Below are positions 9,441 through 17,349 of a DNA stretch of 64,000 nt, piece after piece; position 1 is the stretch's first letter, and each line of letters opens with the position of its first letter. The notes under the pieces were generated by a model that saw only the letters and a program-made list of their open reading frames with translations, was not told the origin of the DNA and ran no database searches. Origin of the DNA: Verrucomicrobiales bacterium (GTDB lineage: Bacteria; Verrucomicrobiota; Verrucomicrobiia; Verrucomicrobiales; DEV007); contig PAAG01000009.1 of NCBI GenBank assembly GCA_002698785.1, positions 62,001-126,000 on the forward strand. The letters run 5' to 3'. A program made the position numbers and the translations under genes.

Positions 9441-9508
9441 ACGCTTGCTTTGGAGTTCTTTAATTTCGCGATAGAGATCGTCAAGAGATGCTTCTCTCAG
9501 CGCACCGA

Positions 9509-10723
9509 TCAGTGCGCGTCGATTCGCTTCCCTTTGGGCTGGCCAATCTCATCAAGGAGGTTGGTGAACCAGCTCTGATCGATGTCGAAAGGTTTGCCGC
9601 CTTTGATGCGAGGGAAGGCTATGGTGCTCATCTCGTCGTTGTTGTCTTCGTCGAGACCTGCGACTCCGCTCTCGCCTCTGAGAGCTGACTCCGCTGCGTG
9701 GCGAGCACTTGCTTTGATCAGTTCGAGATCGTCCTGATTCGGGGCGGCGCTTCTTGCAAAGTATCCACTTTTCTGAACGAGAACTTTCTCTGCTCCCAGC
9801 TTATCCTGAAGGTCACTTCCGAACCACTTTCCAACGTTTACGTCGTCGAGGCGATAGTGACCAAATGCGTCTTTGGCAGGCTCTTTTCCCTGAGCTTTGA
9901 GTTCGGAGATGATATTGTCGAGACCGGCACCTTCGCTGATGAAAATGTTCACGCTGTCGTGCTCGTCCATTTTCCCGTTCAAGCGATCAATCTCCGATTC
10001 AAGGGCAATTTCCATTTCGGGAACGTAAACGGCATCAACATCCCAACGAATCTGGTGAAGCAGAGCTTCGGGCATCCAGTCGTAGCGGTGGAGGCTTTCG
10101 TGGTATTCGAAAGCAGCACGGCCTGTCAGCCATCCGCAGTGACGGCCCATGACTTCGTGAATGATCAACTGGCGAGCACTGGTCGTGTTCTCGTTCGCTA
10201 CGTTGCGGAAAAATCGAGCGCTCTGGTGAGCTGCTGTCCATGCACCAAGTGTCTGCTTGATGGGGAAGACGTCGTTGTCGATGGTCTTTGGCAGTCCAAC
10301 TACGGTGAGGTCGTAATCGTTCTCGTGGAGATAGGCTGCGAGGTCGGCAGCAGTCGTATTGGTGTCATCGCCACCGATGGTGTGCAGAATATTTACTCCG
10401 TCGGCAACGAGGCGATCAGCTGCCACTTTAAGCGGAGTCTCACCTTTTTGCACCAGGCCGCGTTTTACGCAGTCGTCCACGTTGGTCAACTTTACCCGGC
10501 TATTGCCGATGGGGCTTCCACCGAAATTGTAGAAGATGCTCGCGTTGTCCCTTACAGATTTAGGGAAGTGATACGAATTTCCAAGAAGCAGTCCCTGGTA
10601 TCCATTCAGATAACCCATCAGATCAGCCTCAGGAGCGATCTCATTGTAGTGTTCGATTAATCCTCCAATGGATGCGGAAAGGCAGGGCGCGATGCCCCCG
10701 GCAGTCAGGAAAGCGATTCTCAT
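9509..10723 (-). CDS. pfp: Pyrophosphate-dependent 6-phosphofructokinase
   Basis: 404 residues of the phosphofructokinase family. It phosphorylates fructose 6-phosphate reversibly. Two diagnostic sites argue for PPi rather than ATP as donor: GGDD at 117-120 (ATP enzymes have GGDG) and PKTIDND at 145-151 with K146 (ATP enzymes have PGTIDND). The catalytic aspartate D149 is intact. The gene is upstream of ppdK on the same strand, 247 bases apart, and ppdK has its own likely promoter in that gap. The pair suggests glycolysis that saves ATP by using PPi. Confidence 0.92.
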   Translation of the reverse strand: MRIAFLTAGGIAPCLSASIGGLIEHYNEIAPEADLMGYLNGYQGLLLGNSYHFPKSVRDNASIFYNFGGSPIGNSRVKLTNVDDCVKRGLVQKGETPLKVAADRLVADGVNILHTIGGDDTNTTAADLAAYLHENDYDLTVVGLPKTIDNDVFPIKQTLGAWTAAHQSARFFRNVANENTTSARQLIIHEVMGRHCGWLTGRAAFEYHESLHRYDWMPEALLHQIRWDVDAVYVPEMEIALESEIDRLNGKMDEHDSVNIFISEGAGLDNIISELKAQGKEPAKDAFGHYRLDDVNVGKWFGSDLQDKLGAEKVLVQKSGYFARSAAPNQDDLELIKASARHAAESALRGESGVAGLDEDNNDEMSTIAFPRIKGGKPFDIDQSWFTNLLDEIGQPKGKRIDAH

Positions 10724-10886
10724 AAGGTAGCAGTGTCCGTTGCGTTTAAGTGCTTGAACTTCGAGGCAGAATCCAACGAATCAGGGAGAAGTCAAGCAGG
10801 TGAAAAACTCCGCAGTAAGAATAAAATATCTTCTTTATTGAAATTTATAGTTATTGTGGGAAGATTTTGAAAATCTATTCAGCTTG

Positions 10887-11318
10887 ATGATTCGCCTACC
10901 GTTTTCCGCCGACTCGCATCCAGCCGATCCAAAACTACCCAGGGAGGAAGTGTCTCTTGGGAATGAGGGCTCGGCGCACAGGGAAGGTGTGATTGAGGCC
11001 AGGCTGGCGGCGCTGGAGCTGAAGCTGGCACTTCATGCGGAGGAGTTGCACACCGAAGTCAGCGGTCGTGTGGAAAGGATCCAGAGTCGCTTGGAAAACG
11101 TCGTCCAGTTTTTCGGTGAAGAGAAGGGGATTTCTGCTGAAGCAAATGTCGTCAAGTTCGCTGGTGGTGAGTCAAGTATGCACCATTTACACGCTACCAA
11201 TGCAAAAGTAGCATTGAATGAGTTGAACGAAACTTTGCATGTCACTCGCAAGCACCTCGATGCTCTCGGCGATAGTGTTGCTCGTATGAGGACGGCTGTC
11301 GATTCACGGAGCGCATAG
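10887..11318 (+). CDS. Small coiled-coil protein, unknown function
   Basis: About 143 residues from the ATG at 10887; a TTG at 10854 in the same frame is a weaker choice. Two helical stretches are visible, about 35-75 (RLAALELKLALHAEELHTEV then RIQSRLENVVQFF) and about 100-135 (ALNELNETLHVTRKHLDALG), with heptad-like hydrophobic spacing. No signal peptide, membrane segment or catalytic motif is seen. It sits between two minus-strand genes and has no close partner. Not recognised; probably a cytoplasmic coiled-coil protein. Confidence 0.6.
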   Translation: MIRLPFSADSHPADPKLPREEVSLGNEGSAHREGVIEARLAALELKLALHAEELHTEVSGRVERIQSRLENVVQFFGEEKGISAEANVVKFAGGESSMHHLHATNAKVALNELNETLHVTRKHLDALGDSVARMRTAVDSRSA

Positions 11319-11338
11319 GAGAGTCGCGAGGACACAAA

Positions 11339-11389
11339 AAATCCCGGTGTTATCCGACGTTTGAAACGCCGAGAAACGGACCGGGATTT
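11339..11389 (-). terminator. Intrinsic terminator for the cytochrome-LRR gene
   Basis: AAATCCCGGT (11339-11348) pairs with ACCGGGATTT (11380-11389). A smaller inner stem, CGTTT-G-AAACG, lies in the loop. On the minus strand the outer stem runs into TTTTTT, as expected for termination of the gene that ends at 11406. Confidence 0.75.
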
Positions 11390-11405
11390 GTGTGAAAGGG
11401 GAACC

Positions 11406-12806
11406 TTACTTGTTGGCTTCCACCGCTTTCTGAAGTTGGCTGAGTGCGGCTTTGGTTTCGTTCGCCACTTTGGCATCCTTTTCAGATTTCGCTTTTAGAG
11501 CCTCTGCTTTCTTGGTCGCTTCTTCTACTGCTTTGATGGCGGCTGAAAACTGCGCTTTCGAGTCTGCGGCTCGTTTTTCCGCCTCTGCCAACGTGGCCTG
11601 GAGCTGAGCAACGGCCTTATCAAACATTGGATCTACCGGAGCTGGTTTTGCAGGTGTCTTCGGTGCAGGCTTAGCAGCGGGCTTGGTGGGAGTAGGAGTG
11701 GTTGGCTTTGGCGCAGGTTTTGGTTTTGCCTTGGGCGTAGGCTTAGTCTCTGGCTTTTTCGGTGCAGGAGCTGGAGGAGTCGGCTTCTTGGTGTCGGCTG
11801 CGGCAAGAACGACGGGCTCAACTTTGCTGGCTTTCCATCCGGTGTTTACGTCTATTCCGGGAATGGCTGCTGCCAGTTTCTTTGCACCGTCATCGGTGAC
11901 TTTGCTTTGCCAAAGGAAAATCTTTTTCAGATTCTTCAGGCCAGCGAGTTTCATCACGCCAGCATCCGTGACTTGAGTGCCATAGAGATTCAGGTATTCG
12001 AGATTCGAGAGGCCCTTGAGGTGATCAAGGCCTGCGTCGGTCACTTTTGTATTCTCCAGGTGAAGACGAGTGAGTGATTTCATTCCACCCAGATGAGCGA
12101 GTCCCTTGTCGGAAACCTGGGTGCGAGCGAGATCCATCCATTTGATCTGATCAGCAACTGGCTTGAGTGCAGCAAGCTGATCGTCAGAATAGTCTTTGCT
12201 GACGTTCAACGCGCTGAATCGGAGCTGCGGTGTGTCCTGTGCAATCGCCATTAGGCTAGCTCCTGACTTTTCGATATTGCCTATGGTCTCGTCGATGAGC
12301 TTCTGTTTTGCCGGATCGATCTTGGGGGCATCGGCTTTCGCTACTGGAGCTGCTGCCGCTTTTGGCAAATTCGCTGCCACGTGGGCGATGGCTGCGTTTG
12401 CCTTTTCGTCGGGCTTGAACTCAGCTACTGTTCCTTTTTCCTTAGCGCCAGAATTGATCCAGAAGGCTACCAGAGCTGTCTCCTGTTCGGTAAGCTGCTC
12501 CTTGTCTTCTGGCGGCATATGCTCGTCGTCTTCCAGGGGAAGGTAGACTCGGTAGAGAATGCTGCTGTCCTGATCATTCCCGGGAATCACACCTTCTCCT
12601 TCGCTGCCGCCTTTCATGATGTCGGCGTAGGAATCGATTCTAAGCTTTCCTTTCTGCTTCTCTGCGCCGTGGCAACTTGCGCATTTTGCGTTCAAGACTG
12701 GCTGAACGAGATCGTTGAAAAGTTGCTTGGAATTGTGTTCGGCACTGAACGACGCGGTAGTAGTCAGTGACAGGCCGATAAGGAAGGCAGGAATGGCTAA
12801 TCTCAT
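11406..12806 (-). CDS. Secreted c-type cytochrome / leucine-rich-repeat protein with Pro-Lys linker and coiled coil
   Basis: 466 residues in four parts. After a signal peptide (1-22) comes a planctomycete-type cytochrome c domain with one haem site (CASCHG, about residues 42-47) and the EHMPPEDKEQLTEQE stretch typical of that family. Residues about 200-320 hold four leucine-rich repeats of the T-x-V-T-D-A-G-L type. A low-complexity linker of alternating Pro, Lys, Ala and Thr (about 335-395) leads to a C-terminal coiled coil (about 400-466). It probably acts in the periplasm or at the envelope: the haem for electron transfer, the repeats for binding. The partner is unknown. Confidence 0.88.
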   Translation of the reverse strand: MRLAIPAFLIGLSLTTTASFSAEHNSKQLFNDLVQPVLNAKCASCHGAEKQKGKLRIDSYADIMKGGSEGEGVIPGNDQDSSILYRVYLPLEDDEHMPPEDKEQLTEQETALVAFWINSGAKEKGTVAEFKPDEKANAAIAHVAANLPKAAAAPVAKADAPKIDPAKQKLIDETIGNIEKSGASLMAIAQDTPQLRFSALNVSKDYSDDQLAALKPVADQIKWMDLARTQVSDKGLAHLGGMKSLTRLHLENTKVTDAGLDHLKGLSNLEYLNLYGTQVTDAGVMKLAGLKNLKKIFLWQSKVTDDGAKKLAAAIPGIDVNTGWKASKVEPVVLAAADTKKPTPPAPAPKKPETKPTPKAKPKPAPKPTTPTPTKPAAKPAPKTPAKPAPVDPMFDKAVAQLQATLAEAEKRAADSKAQFSAAIKAVEEATKKAEALKAKSEKDAKVANETKAALSQLQKAVEANK

Positions 12807-12908
12807 GAAACTAGAATTTTTTTGAAATTCAATATTAGACTATTTCGATCAGGGGACTGGAAATCAAGCCTCAAAGGGGTAGGTAATCGTGTCTTTCTTG
12901 TCATTGAA

Positions 12909-13283
12909 ATGGAAGAGATTATTATGCAGGCACTTGGCGAAGAGGGGGTTGAAAACCTCGTCGCGGCATTTTATCGGCGTGTGAAACGCGACGATGTAAT
13001 CGGACCTATGTATCCCGACGACGATTGGGAGGGCTCGGAGGAACGGTTGAGGGAGTTCCTACTTTTCCGCTTTGCCGGAAACGAGGACTACATCAAGAAG
13101 AGGGGGCATCCGCGTCTTCGTATGCGCCACATGCCGTTTGGCATTGGTAACCGAGAGAGGGACCGCTGGCTGGAATTAATGGGAGGTGCCATGGTCGAAA
13201 TCGGTCTGGAAGGCCAGGCAAGGGAACTGCTGGGTGGTTTCTTTGAGCAAGTCGCCAGCTTTATGCGGAATCAACCCGAATGA
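12909..13283 (+). CDS. Truncated haemoglobin, group II-like
   Basis: 124 residues from ATG 12909; the longer frame starts at a TTG and adds residues not typical of globins, while ATG 12924 has a GGAAGAG just before it. Family marks are the B-helix tyrosine (Y22 in AAFYRRV), the proximal histidine H74 in RMRHMPFGI, and the ERDRW segment with the conserved tryptophan W87. Group II truncated globins bind oxygen or NO and are linked to NO or peroxide protection. It stands alone, divergent from the cytochrome-LRR gene. Confidence 0.9.
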   Translation: MEEIIMQALGEEGVENLVAAFYRRVKRDDVIGPMYPDDDWEGSEERLREFLLFRFAGNEDYIKKRGHPRLRMRHMPFGIGNRERDRWLELMGGAMVEIGLEGQARELLGGFFEQVASFMRNQPE

Positions 13284-13341
13284 TGGTGCCTACAAATGTA
13301 GTAAAAAAATCGCATTTCCTAACTATTTGGAGTAAAATAAT

Positions 13342-13371
13342 TTGCGGAAACACACAGTTTTGGTTTATAAT
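13342..13371 (+). promoter_or_regulatory. Candidate sigma70 promoter for the transglutaminase-like gene
   Basis: TTGCGG (13342-13347), an 18-base spacer and a perfect TATAAT (13366-13371) lie in an AT-rich gap about 60 bases before the ATG at 13434. Confidence 0.55.
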
Positions 13372-13433
13372 TACCATAACGAAACACGGCTGCGCTTGAA
13401 ACACGCGGCCACCAACACACAGACAATTACCGA

Positions 13434-14654
13434 ATGTCACGAAGCGTTCTAAGCTTCGGCGGGATCTTTCTCGTCGCAGTTGCAGTACTGATTTTTGGCC
13501 TCCAATATACTGGGTGGCTGGATATAGCCGGTCTTTTCCGGCCTCTCCCGACGGTCGATGCCGCTTTTCAGCGCGGTTTCCGATCCGACTCCATGGCGAA
13601 GATCAATCGACTTCGGTCCTCCATGGGGGTGGAAGAGGTGAAAGGCGACGAGGAGCTACAGAATTTTATCAACGACTGGATAAGTCGTCATCCCGATCCG
13701 GAGAATATCGAACTTGATTCTGTTTTCACGATGCTCCAGGCCGAATATCCCGGGGCTCAGTATCTGGCGGCGAATTTGATCTCTTCGAACAATAGAGACG
13801 AGCTACTGAGTGAAATGACGGGCTGGTCGGCTGTAGCGAACACCGACTTCGACACCATAAATACAGCAGTTTTTCGATCAGGGTTTCATCTGGGGGCGCT
13901 AGGTGTGATGTCCAGGAGGATACCGGAGTTCAACCTGGAAGTTGCCAATAGCGAAGGCGGCAAGTTTCATAACTCCTGCCCACATTGCGGAAAGACGCAT
14001 GCCCTGGAGATCGATCGCGACTCGCGGACACTGATTCTTTCCTGCCCATACTGCGAATTGCCTTTCGACGTTCTGGCTGCGGATACCTCCGGCACCATTC
14101 GAAGGGCGTGTGACTTTTTCGAAGGTTTCACCCTGGTGGAAGATGCGCGGCACGTGGAAACTCTGTCCCCCGAGCAGCGAATCGTGTTCTTGTGGGGACG
14201 AATAGCCGACCGCTGTGATTATCAACTGGATCAGGACCGGAGTTCTGCTCGGGAATCTTGGAAAACTCCCCGACAGACGTGGGATGAGAAGAGCGGAGAC
14301 TGTGAGGATACTTCAATCTTACTGGCCGACACTCTGTCGAATGCCGGATTTGATGCGAGAGTTGCGATCGGTTGGAACGGAAACATAGGCCAGCACGCCT
14401 GGGTCGTAGTCAAGGCGGGTGAGAAGCAGTACCTTCTCGAGTCTACGCTCCAGAAAAAGATCACTCTTGATTGCCTGTTGGAGTTGGAAGAGGCGTCGCA
14501 ATACTACCAGCCAGAGCAGCTCTTCGATGCAAAGACGATCTATTACTCGAGTGCTCGTCCTGATCGCTTCAACAAGAACTATTTCGACACCAAGATCTGG
14601 AAGGCTGTGCCTGATCTCCCACGAACGGTGGCTCCGAAGCTATCTGTGCGATAG
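13434..14654 (+). CDS. Membrane-anchored transglutaminase-like protein with CAP-like region and zinc ribbon
   Basis: 406 residues. A membrane segment lies at about 8-28. Residues about 50-165 have a helix pattern like a diverged CAP/SCP domain (INRLRSSMGVEEVKGDEEL, later SGFHLGALGV), though the usual His/Glu pairs are not evident. Four cysteines, C182, C185, C204 and C207 (CPHC and CPYC), form a likely zinc ribbon. The C-terminal domain is transglutaminase-like, with C290 in GDCEDTS, H321 in QHAWVVV and E336 in LLEST as a complete triad. It may act on proteins or peptides at the outer face of the membrane. The CAP reading is inference. Confidence 0.75.
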   Translation: MSRSVLSFGGIFLVAVAVLIFGLQYTGWLDIAGLFRPLPTVDAAFQRGFRSDSMAKINRLRSSMGVEEVKGDEELQNFINDWISRHPDPENIELDSVFTMLQAEYPGAQYLAANLISSNNRDELLSEMTGWSAVANTDFDTINTAVFRSGFHLGALGVMSRRIPEFNLEVANSEGGKFHNSCPHCGKTHALEIDRDSRTLILSCPYCELPFDVLAADTSGTIRRACDFFEGFTLVEDARHVETLSPEQRIVFLWGRIADRCDYQLDQDRSSARESWKTPRQTWDEKSGDCEDTSILLADTLSNAGFDARVAIGWNGNIGQHAWVVVKAGEKQYLLESTLQKKITLDCLLELEEASQYYQPEQLFDAKTIYYSSARPDRFNKNYFDTKIWKAVPDLPRTVAPKLSVR

Positions 14655-14732
14655 TTCTCTGCTTGTGGATATCCGGTTTATGGCGCGAGGCTCCGGTTGA
14701 CGAACCGCAGAGTGGTCCCTACAGTCGCCGCG

Positions 14733-15590
14733 ATGAAACTTCTGCGCTTTGGAACCCCCGGATCGGAAAAGCCCGGTCTGCAATTGGAAGACGGAACCCG
14801 TATCGACGCTTCGGGATTCGGAATGGATTGGGACGAAACCTTTTTCGCCGACCCTGACAATCTGGCTAAACTCTCTGACTGGGCTGCATCTAATGCTGCC
14901 TCAGCTCCGAAGATCGAAGAGGGTACGCGTCTTGGGCCCGCCGTTTCCCGTCCCGGGAAGTTGATCTGCATTGGGCTGAATTTCTCCGACCACGCGGAAG
15001 AGGCCGGAATGGATATCCCCAAAGAGCCGATCGTATTCTTTAAGGCGACCAGTGCCATCTGTGGTCCTAACGACAATGTCGTGATTCCCAGAAACAGTCA
15101 GAAAACTGACTGGGAAGTTGAACTCGCCTTTGTCGTTGGCAAGCGTGCAAACTATGTCTCCGAAGAAGAGGCCCTCGATCATGTTGCCGGTTACCTTCTC
15201 CACAACGACTACAGCGAACGCGAGTTTCAAATCGAACGTGGTGGTCAGTGGGTAAAGGGGAAGAGCTGCGATACTTTCGCACCTCTCGGGCCTTACGTGG
15301 TTACTCCTGATGAGCTGGACGATCCCGAAAACCTCGGTATGTGGCTGAAGGTAAATGGTGAAACCAAACAGGACGGGAATTCCAACAAGCTTATTTTTGG
15401 GATTGCCCATCTTGTCAGCTACCTCAGCCAGTTCATGAGTCTCATGCCTGGTGATATTGTATCGACAGGGACACCTCCAGGAGTTGGCCTTGGATTCGAT
15501 CCGCCACAGTTCATGAAGCCGGGTGACGTAGTCGAACTCGGTATCGAGGGGCTCGGTGAGTCAAAGCAGGTTGCTGTAGCCTGCGACTAA
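14733..15590 (+). CDS. Fumarylacetoacetate hydrolase (FAH) family protein
   Basis: About 285 residues from the ATG at 14733; the longer frame starts at a TTG. The C-terminal FAH domain begins with ICIGLNFSDHAEEAG and has the metal-binding acidic residues of the family (DWEVELAFVVGK, then HNDYSERE). Such enzymes cleave C-C bonds in beta-diketo acids or act as 2-keto-3-deoxy sugar acid hydrolases or decarboxylases, with Mg2+ or Mn2+. The closest general type is the ureidoglycolate lyase / 2,4-diketo-3-deoxy-L-fuconate hydrolase group. The exact substrate is not visible. A small membrane protein gene follows at 25 bases. Confidence 0.9.
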   Translation: MKLLRFGTPGSEKPGLQLEDGTRIDASGFGMDWDETFFADPDNLAKLSDWAASNAASAPKIEEGTRLGPAVSRPGKLICIGLNFSDHAEEAGMDIPKEPIVFFKATSAICGPNDNVVIPRNSQKTDWEVELAFVVGKRANYVSEEEALDHVAGYLLHNDYSEREFQIERGGQWVKGKSCDTFAPLGPYVVTPDELDDPENLGMWLKVNGETKQDGNSNKLIFGIAHLVSYLSQFMSLMPGDIVSTGTPPGVGLGFDPPQFMKPGDVVELGIEGLGESKQVAVACD

Positions 15591-15615
15591 TCCGGTTTGG
15601 CAGCAAAACGAGGAA

Positions 15616-15885
15616 ATGGAAAAGTTCAAAGCGTTCACTCTCGAGGTATTTGAAGTGATGCCGATCTATGCCCAGATCTTTGTGGGTGCCATTATTTTTG
15701 CGTTTGCGGCCGCTTCGGTATACAGCCGAATCAATCTGAACTTCGGGGCAAAGACGTTCTCGGGAATACCCCGGGAACAGCTTCGAACAAACGTGGGGCA
15801 CATCCTCGTTTACACAGGGATTCCGGTGGTGCTTGCGATCGCTTTCTTCACGATGGTGGCGATCTACTACACCTCTGGAAAGTGA
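15616..15885 (+). CDS. Small two-span membrane protein, unknown function
   Basis: 89 residues with two hydrophobic segments, about 19-37 (IFVGAIIFAFAAASVY) and 62-84 (GHILVYTGIPVVLAIAFFTM), joined by a basic loop. No known motif is recognised. It follows the FAH gene on the same strand with a 25-base gap and may be co-transcribed. It meets moaC tail to tail with a 4-base gap. Confidence 0.72.
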   Translation: MEKFKAFTLEVFEVMPIYAQIFVGAIIFAFAAASVYSRINLNFGAKTFSGIPREQLRTNVGHILVYTGIPVVLAIAFFTMVAIYYTSGK

Positions 15886-15889
15886 CTGA

Positions 15890-16354
15890 TCAGGAAGCCT
15901 CTGCTTTTGTTTTCTCGAGAAGTGTGATTGGGCCGATGGTCATCGATTTGTCGATGGCCTTGCACATGTCGTAGATCGTCAACGCAGCTACGCTTACACC
16001 GGTGAGCGCTTCCATTTCCACACCAGTTTTGGCATCGGTGCGAACGGTGCAGCGAATGGCTACATGCGTCGGCTCGATATCAAAATCGATGGCTACCTTG
16101 GTGAGAGGGAGTTGGTGACAGAGTGGGATGAGGTCGGCGGTCTTTTTAGCGGCCTGAATACCGGCGATTCGGGCAACGGAAAGCACGTCTCCTTTTGGAA
16201 CGTTTCCATCAGAAATGGCTGAAATGCTATCCGGTTGAAGGTGGATGCGTCCTTCGGCAGTTGCTTCGCGACGAACTACGGGTTTTTCCGAAACGTCGAC
16301 CATCGCAGCGCTTCCGTCTTCGCGAATATGGGTGAGCTCTTTCTCGCCTGACAT
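15890..16354 (-). CDS. moaC: Cyclic pyranopterin monophosphate synthase (molybdenum cofactor)
   Basis: 154 residues, the normal length. Converts the MoaA product 3',8-cH2GTP to cyclic pyranopterin monophosphate. The family motifs [15 protein letters not shown] (about 79-93), [21 protein letters not shown] (about 121-141) and the following AIDK are intact. moaA lies 1 kb away on the same strand but is separated by an oppositely oriented gene, so the two are not one operon. No other moa genes are in the window. Confidence 0.97.
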   Translation of the reverse strand: MSGEKELTHIREDGSAAMVDVSEKPVVRREATAEGRIHLQPDSISAISDGNVPKGDVLSVARIAGIQAAKKTADLIPLCHQLPLTKVAIDFDIEPTHVAIRCTVRTDAKTGVEMEALTGVSVAALTIYDMCKAIDKSMTIGPITLLEKTKAEAS

Positions 16355-16447
16355 GGCTGTATTCTGGCTGCGGGCAACGGATGGCGCAAGAACGGTTCGC
16401 TATCGAATTGGATTGACGCAGTGTTTCACTCTGTGCTTTTTGAGGCA

Positions 16448-17341
16448 ATGCGACGACTTCTGGCTTTGGCTCTCATTGGATGCGGACTTTCTCTCGGTAT
16501 CTCGGGGGAGATGAAGTGTTTGGAATCAGACGCAGCAATCGAAGTCTTCTCAGGAGACAATCTAGTGCTGCGGTACAATAAACAACCGACTGAAGATGCG
16601 GAGAGGAACAAACCTTTCTATTCTCGAACGGGATACATCCATCCGCTGAGAACACCATCGGGTAAGACCATCACAGGGGACTACGCGCCAGATCATCCTC
16701 ATCAACACGGGTTGTTTTTCGCGTGGACAAAGACGGGATTTGAAGGGCGTGAGCCGGAATTTTGGAACCAGAAGCTGGAGAAGGGAAGGGTGTCTTATTC
16801 GGAGACGAAGGAAATCCTATCCGAGCCGGGTGAAGCTGGCTTTGTCGTAGAACATCTTTGGGAGGATCTATCAGACGAAGGCAATGCGAAACCAATCCTT
16901 AGTGAGCTTTGGTCCATTCGAGTGCGCGCTGTCGAAAATCGATATGAGATCGATCTGGAGTCTACGCAGACTTGTATCGCAGACAGTCCTCTTACAATAA
17001 AGCAGTATCACTATGGAGGTATGGCGATACGAGGAAACGATGAGTGGCTAGGGGAAGAAGACGGCCGAATTACGACGAGTGATGGGAAGGGGCGGCAGGA
17101 AGGGAACCATTCCCGTCCGGCCTGGGTGAAAATGTCAGGAGATCTGGACGGGGCACCGTGCGGGGTGGTGGCGATACAGGACAAATCGAATTTTCGCTAT
17201 CCGCAGTGGGTCCGCCTTCATCCGTCCAAGCCATACTTTGTTTTCGCTCCGATGGTTGAGGAGCCTTTTGAGATCAACCCGGGCGAGGACTACGTGTCGA
17301 AGTTTCAATGGGTTGTCTTCGATGGGGACTATACCCCCTGA
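16448..17341 (+). CDS. PmoA-like (DUF6807) secreted protein
   Basis: About 297 residues from the ATG at 16448, which gives a signal peptide (MRRLLALALIGCGLSLGISG); the longer frame starts at a GTG. The family pattern is clear in NKPFYSRTGYIHPLRTPSGK and the histidine-rich PDHPHQHGLFFAW motif near residue 80. Despite the name, this family is not particulate methane monooxygenase; it is common in planctomycetes and verrucomicrobia near sugar-degrading genes and its biochemistry is unclear. The gene lies between moaC and moaA on the opposite strand. Confidence 0.85.
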   Translation: MRRLLALALIGCGLSLGISGEMKCLESDAAIEVFSGDNLVLRYNKQPTEDAERNKPFYSRTGYIHPLRTPSGKTITGDYAPDHPHQHGLFFAWTKTGFEGREPEFWNQKLEKGRVSYSETKEILSEPGEAGFVVEHLWEDLSDEGNAKPILSELWSIRVRAVENRYEIDLESTQTCIADSPLTIKQYHYGGMAIRGNDEWLGEEDGRITTSDGKGRQEGNHSRPAWVKMSGDLDGAPCGVVAIQDKSNFRYPQWVRLHPSKPYFVFAPMVEEPFEINPGEDYVSKFQWVVFDGDYTP

Positions 17342-17349
17342 AAATACAC

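Noticed and set aside
9698-10660. A 320-codon open frame on the plus strand opposite the phosphofructokinase gene
   Set aside because: Antisense to a clear enzyme with intact motifs; its own product has no domain.
11640-11800. Repeated triplet pattern in the Pro/Lys linker, considered as a repeat array
   Set aside because: It is the coding sequence of a low-complexity protein linker, with no regular repeat-spacer units.
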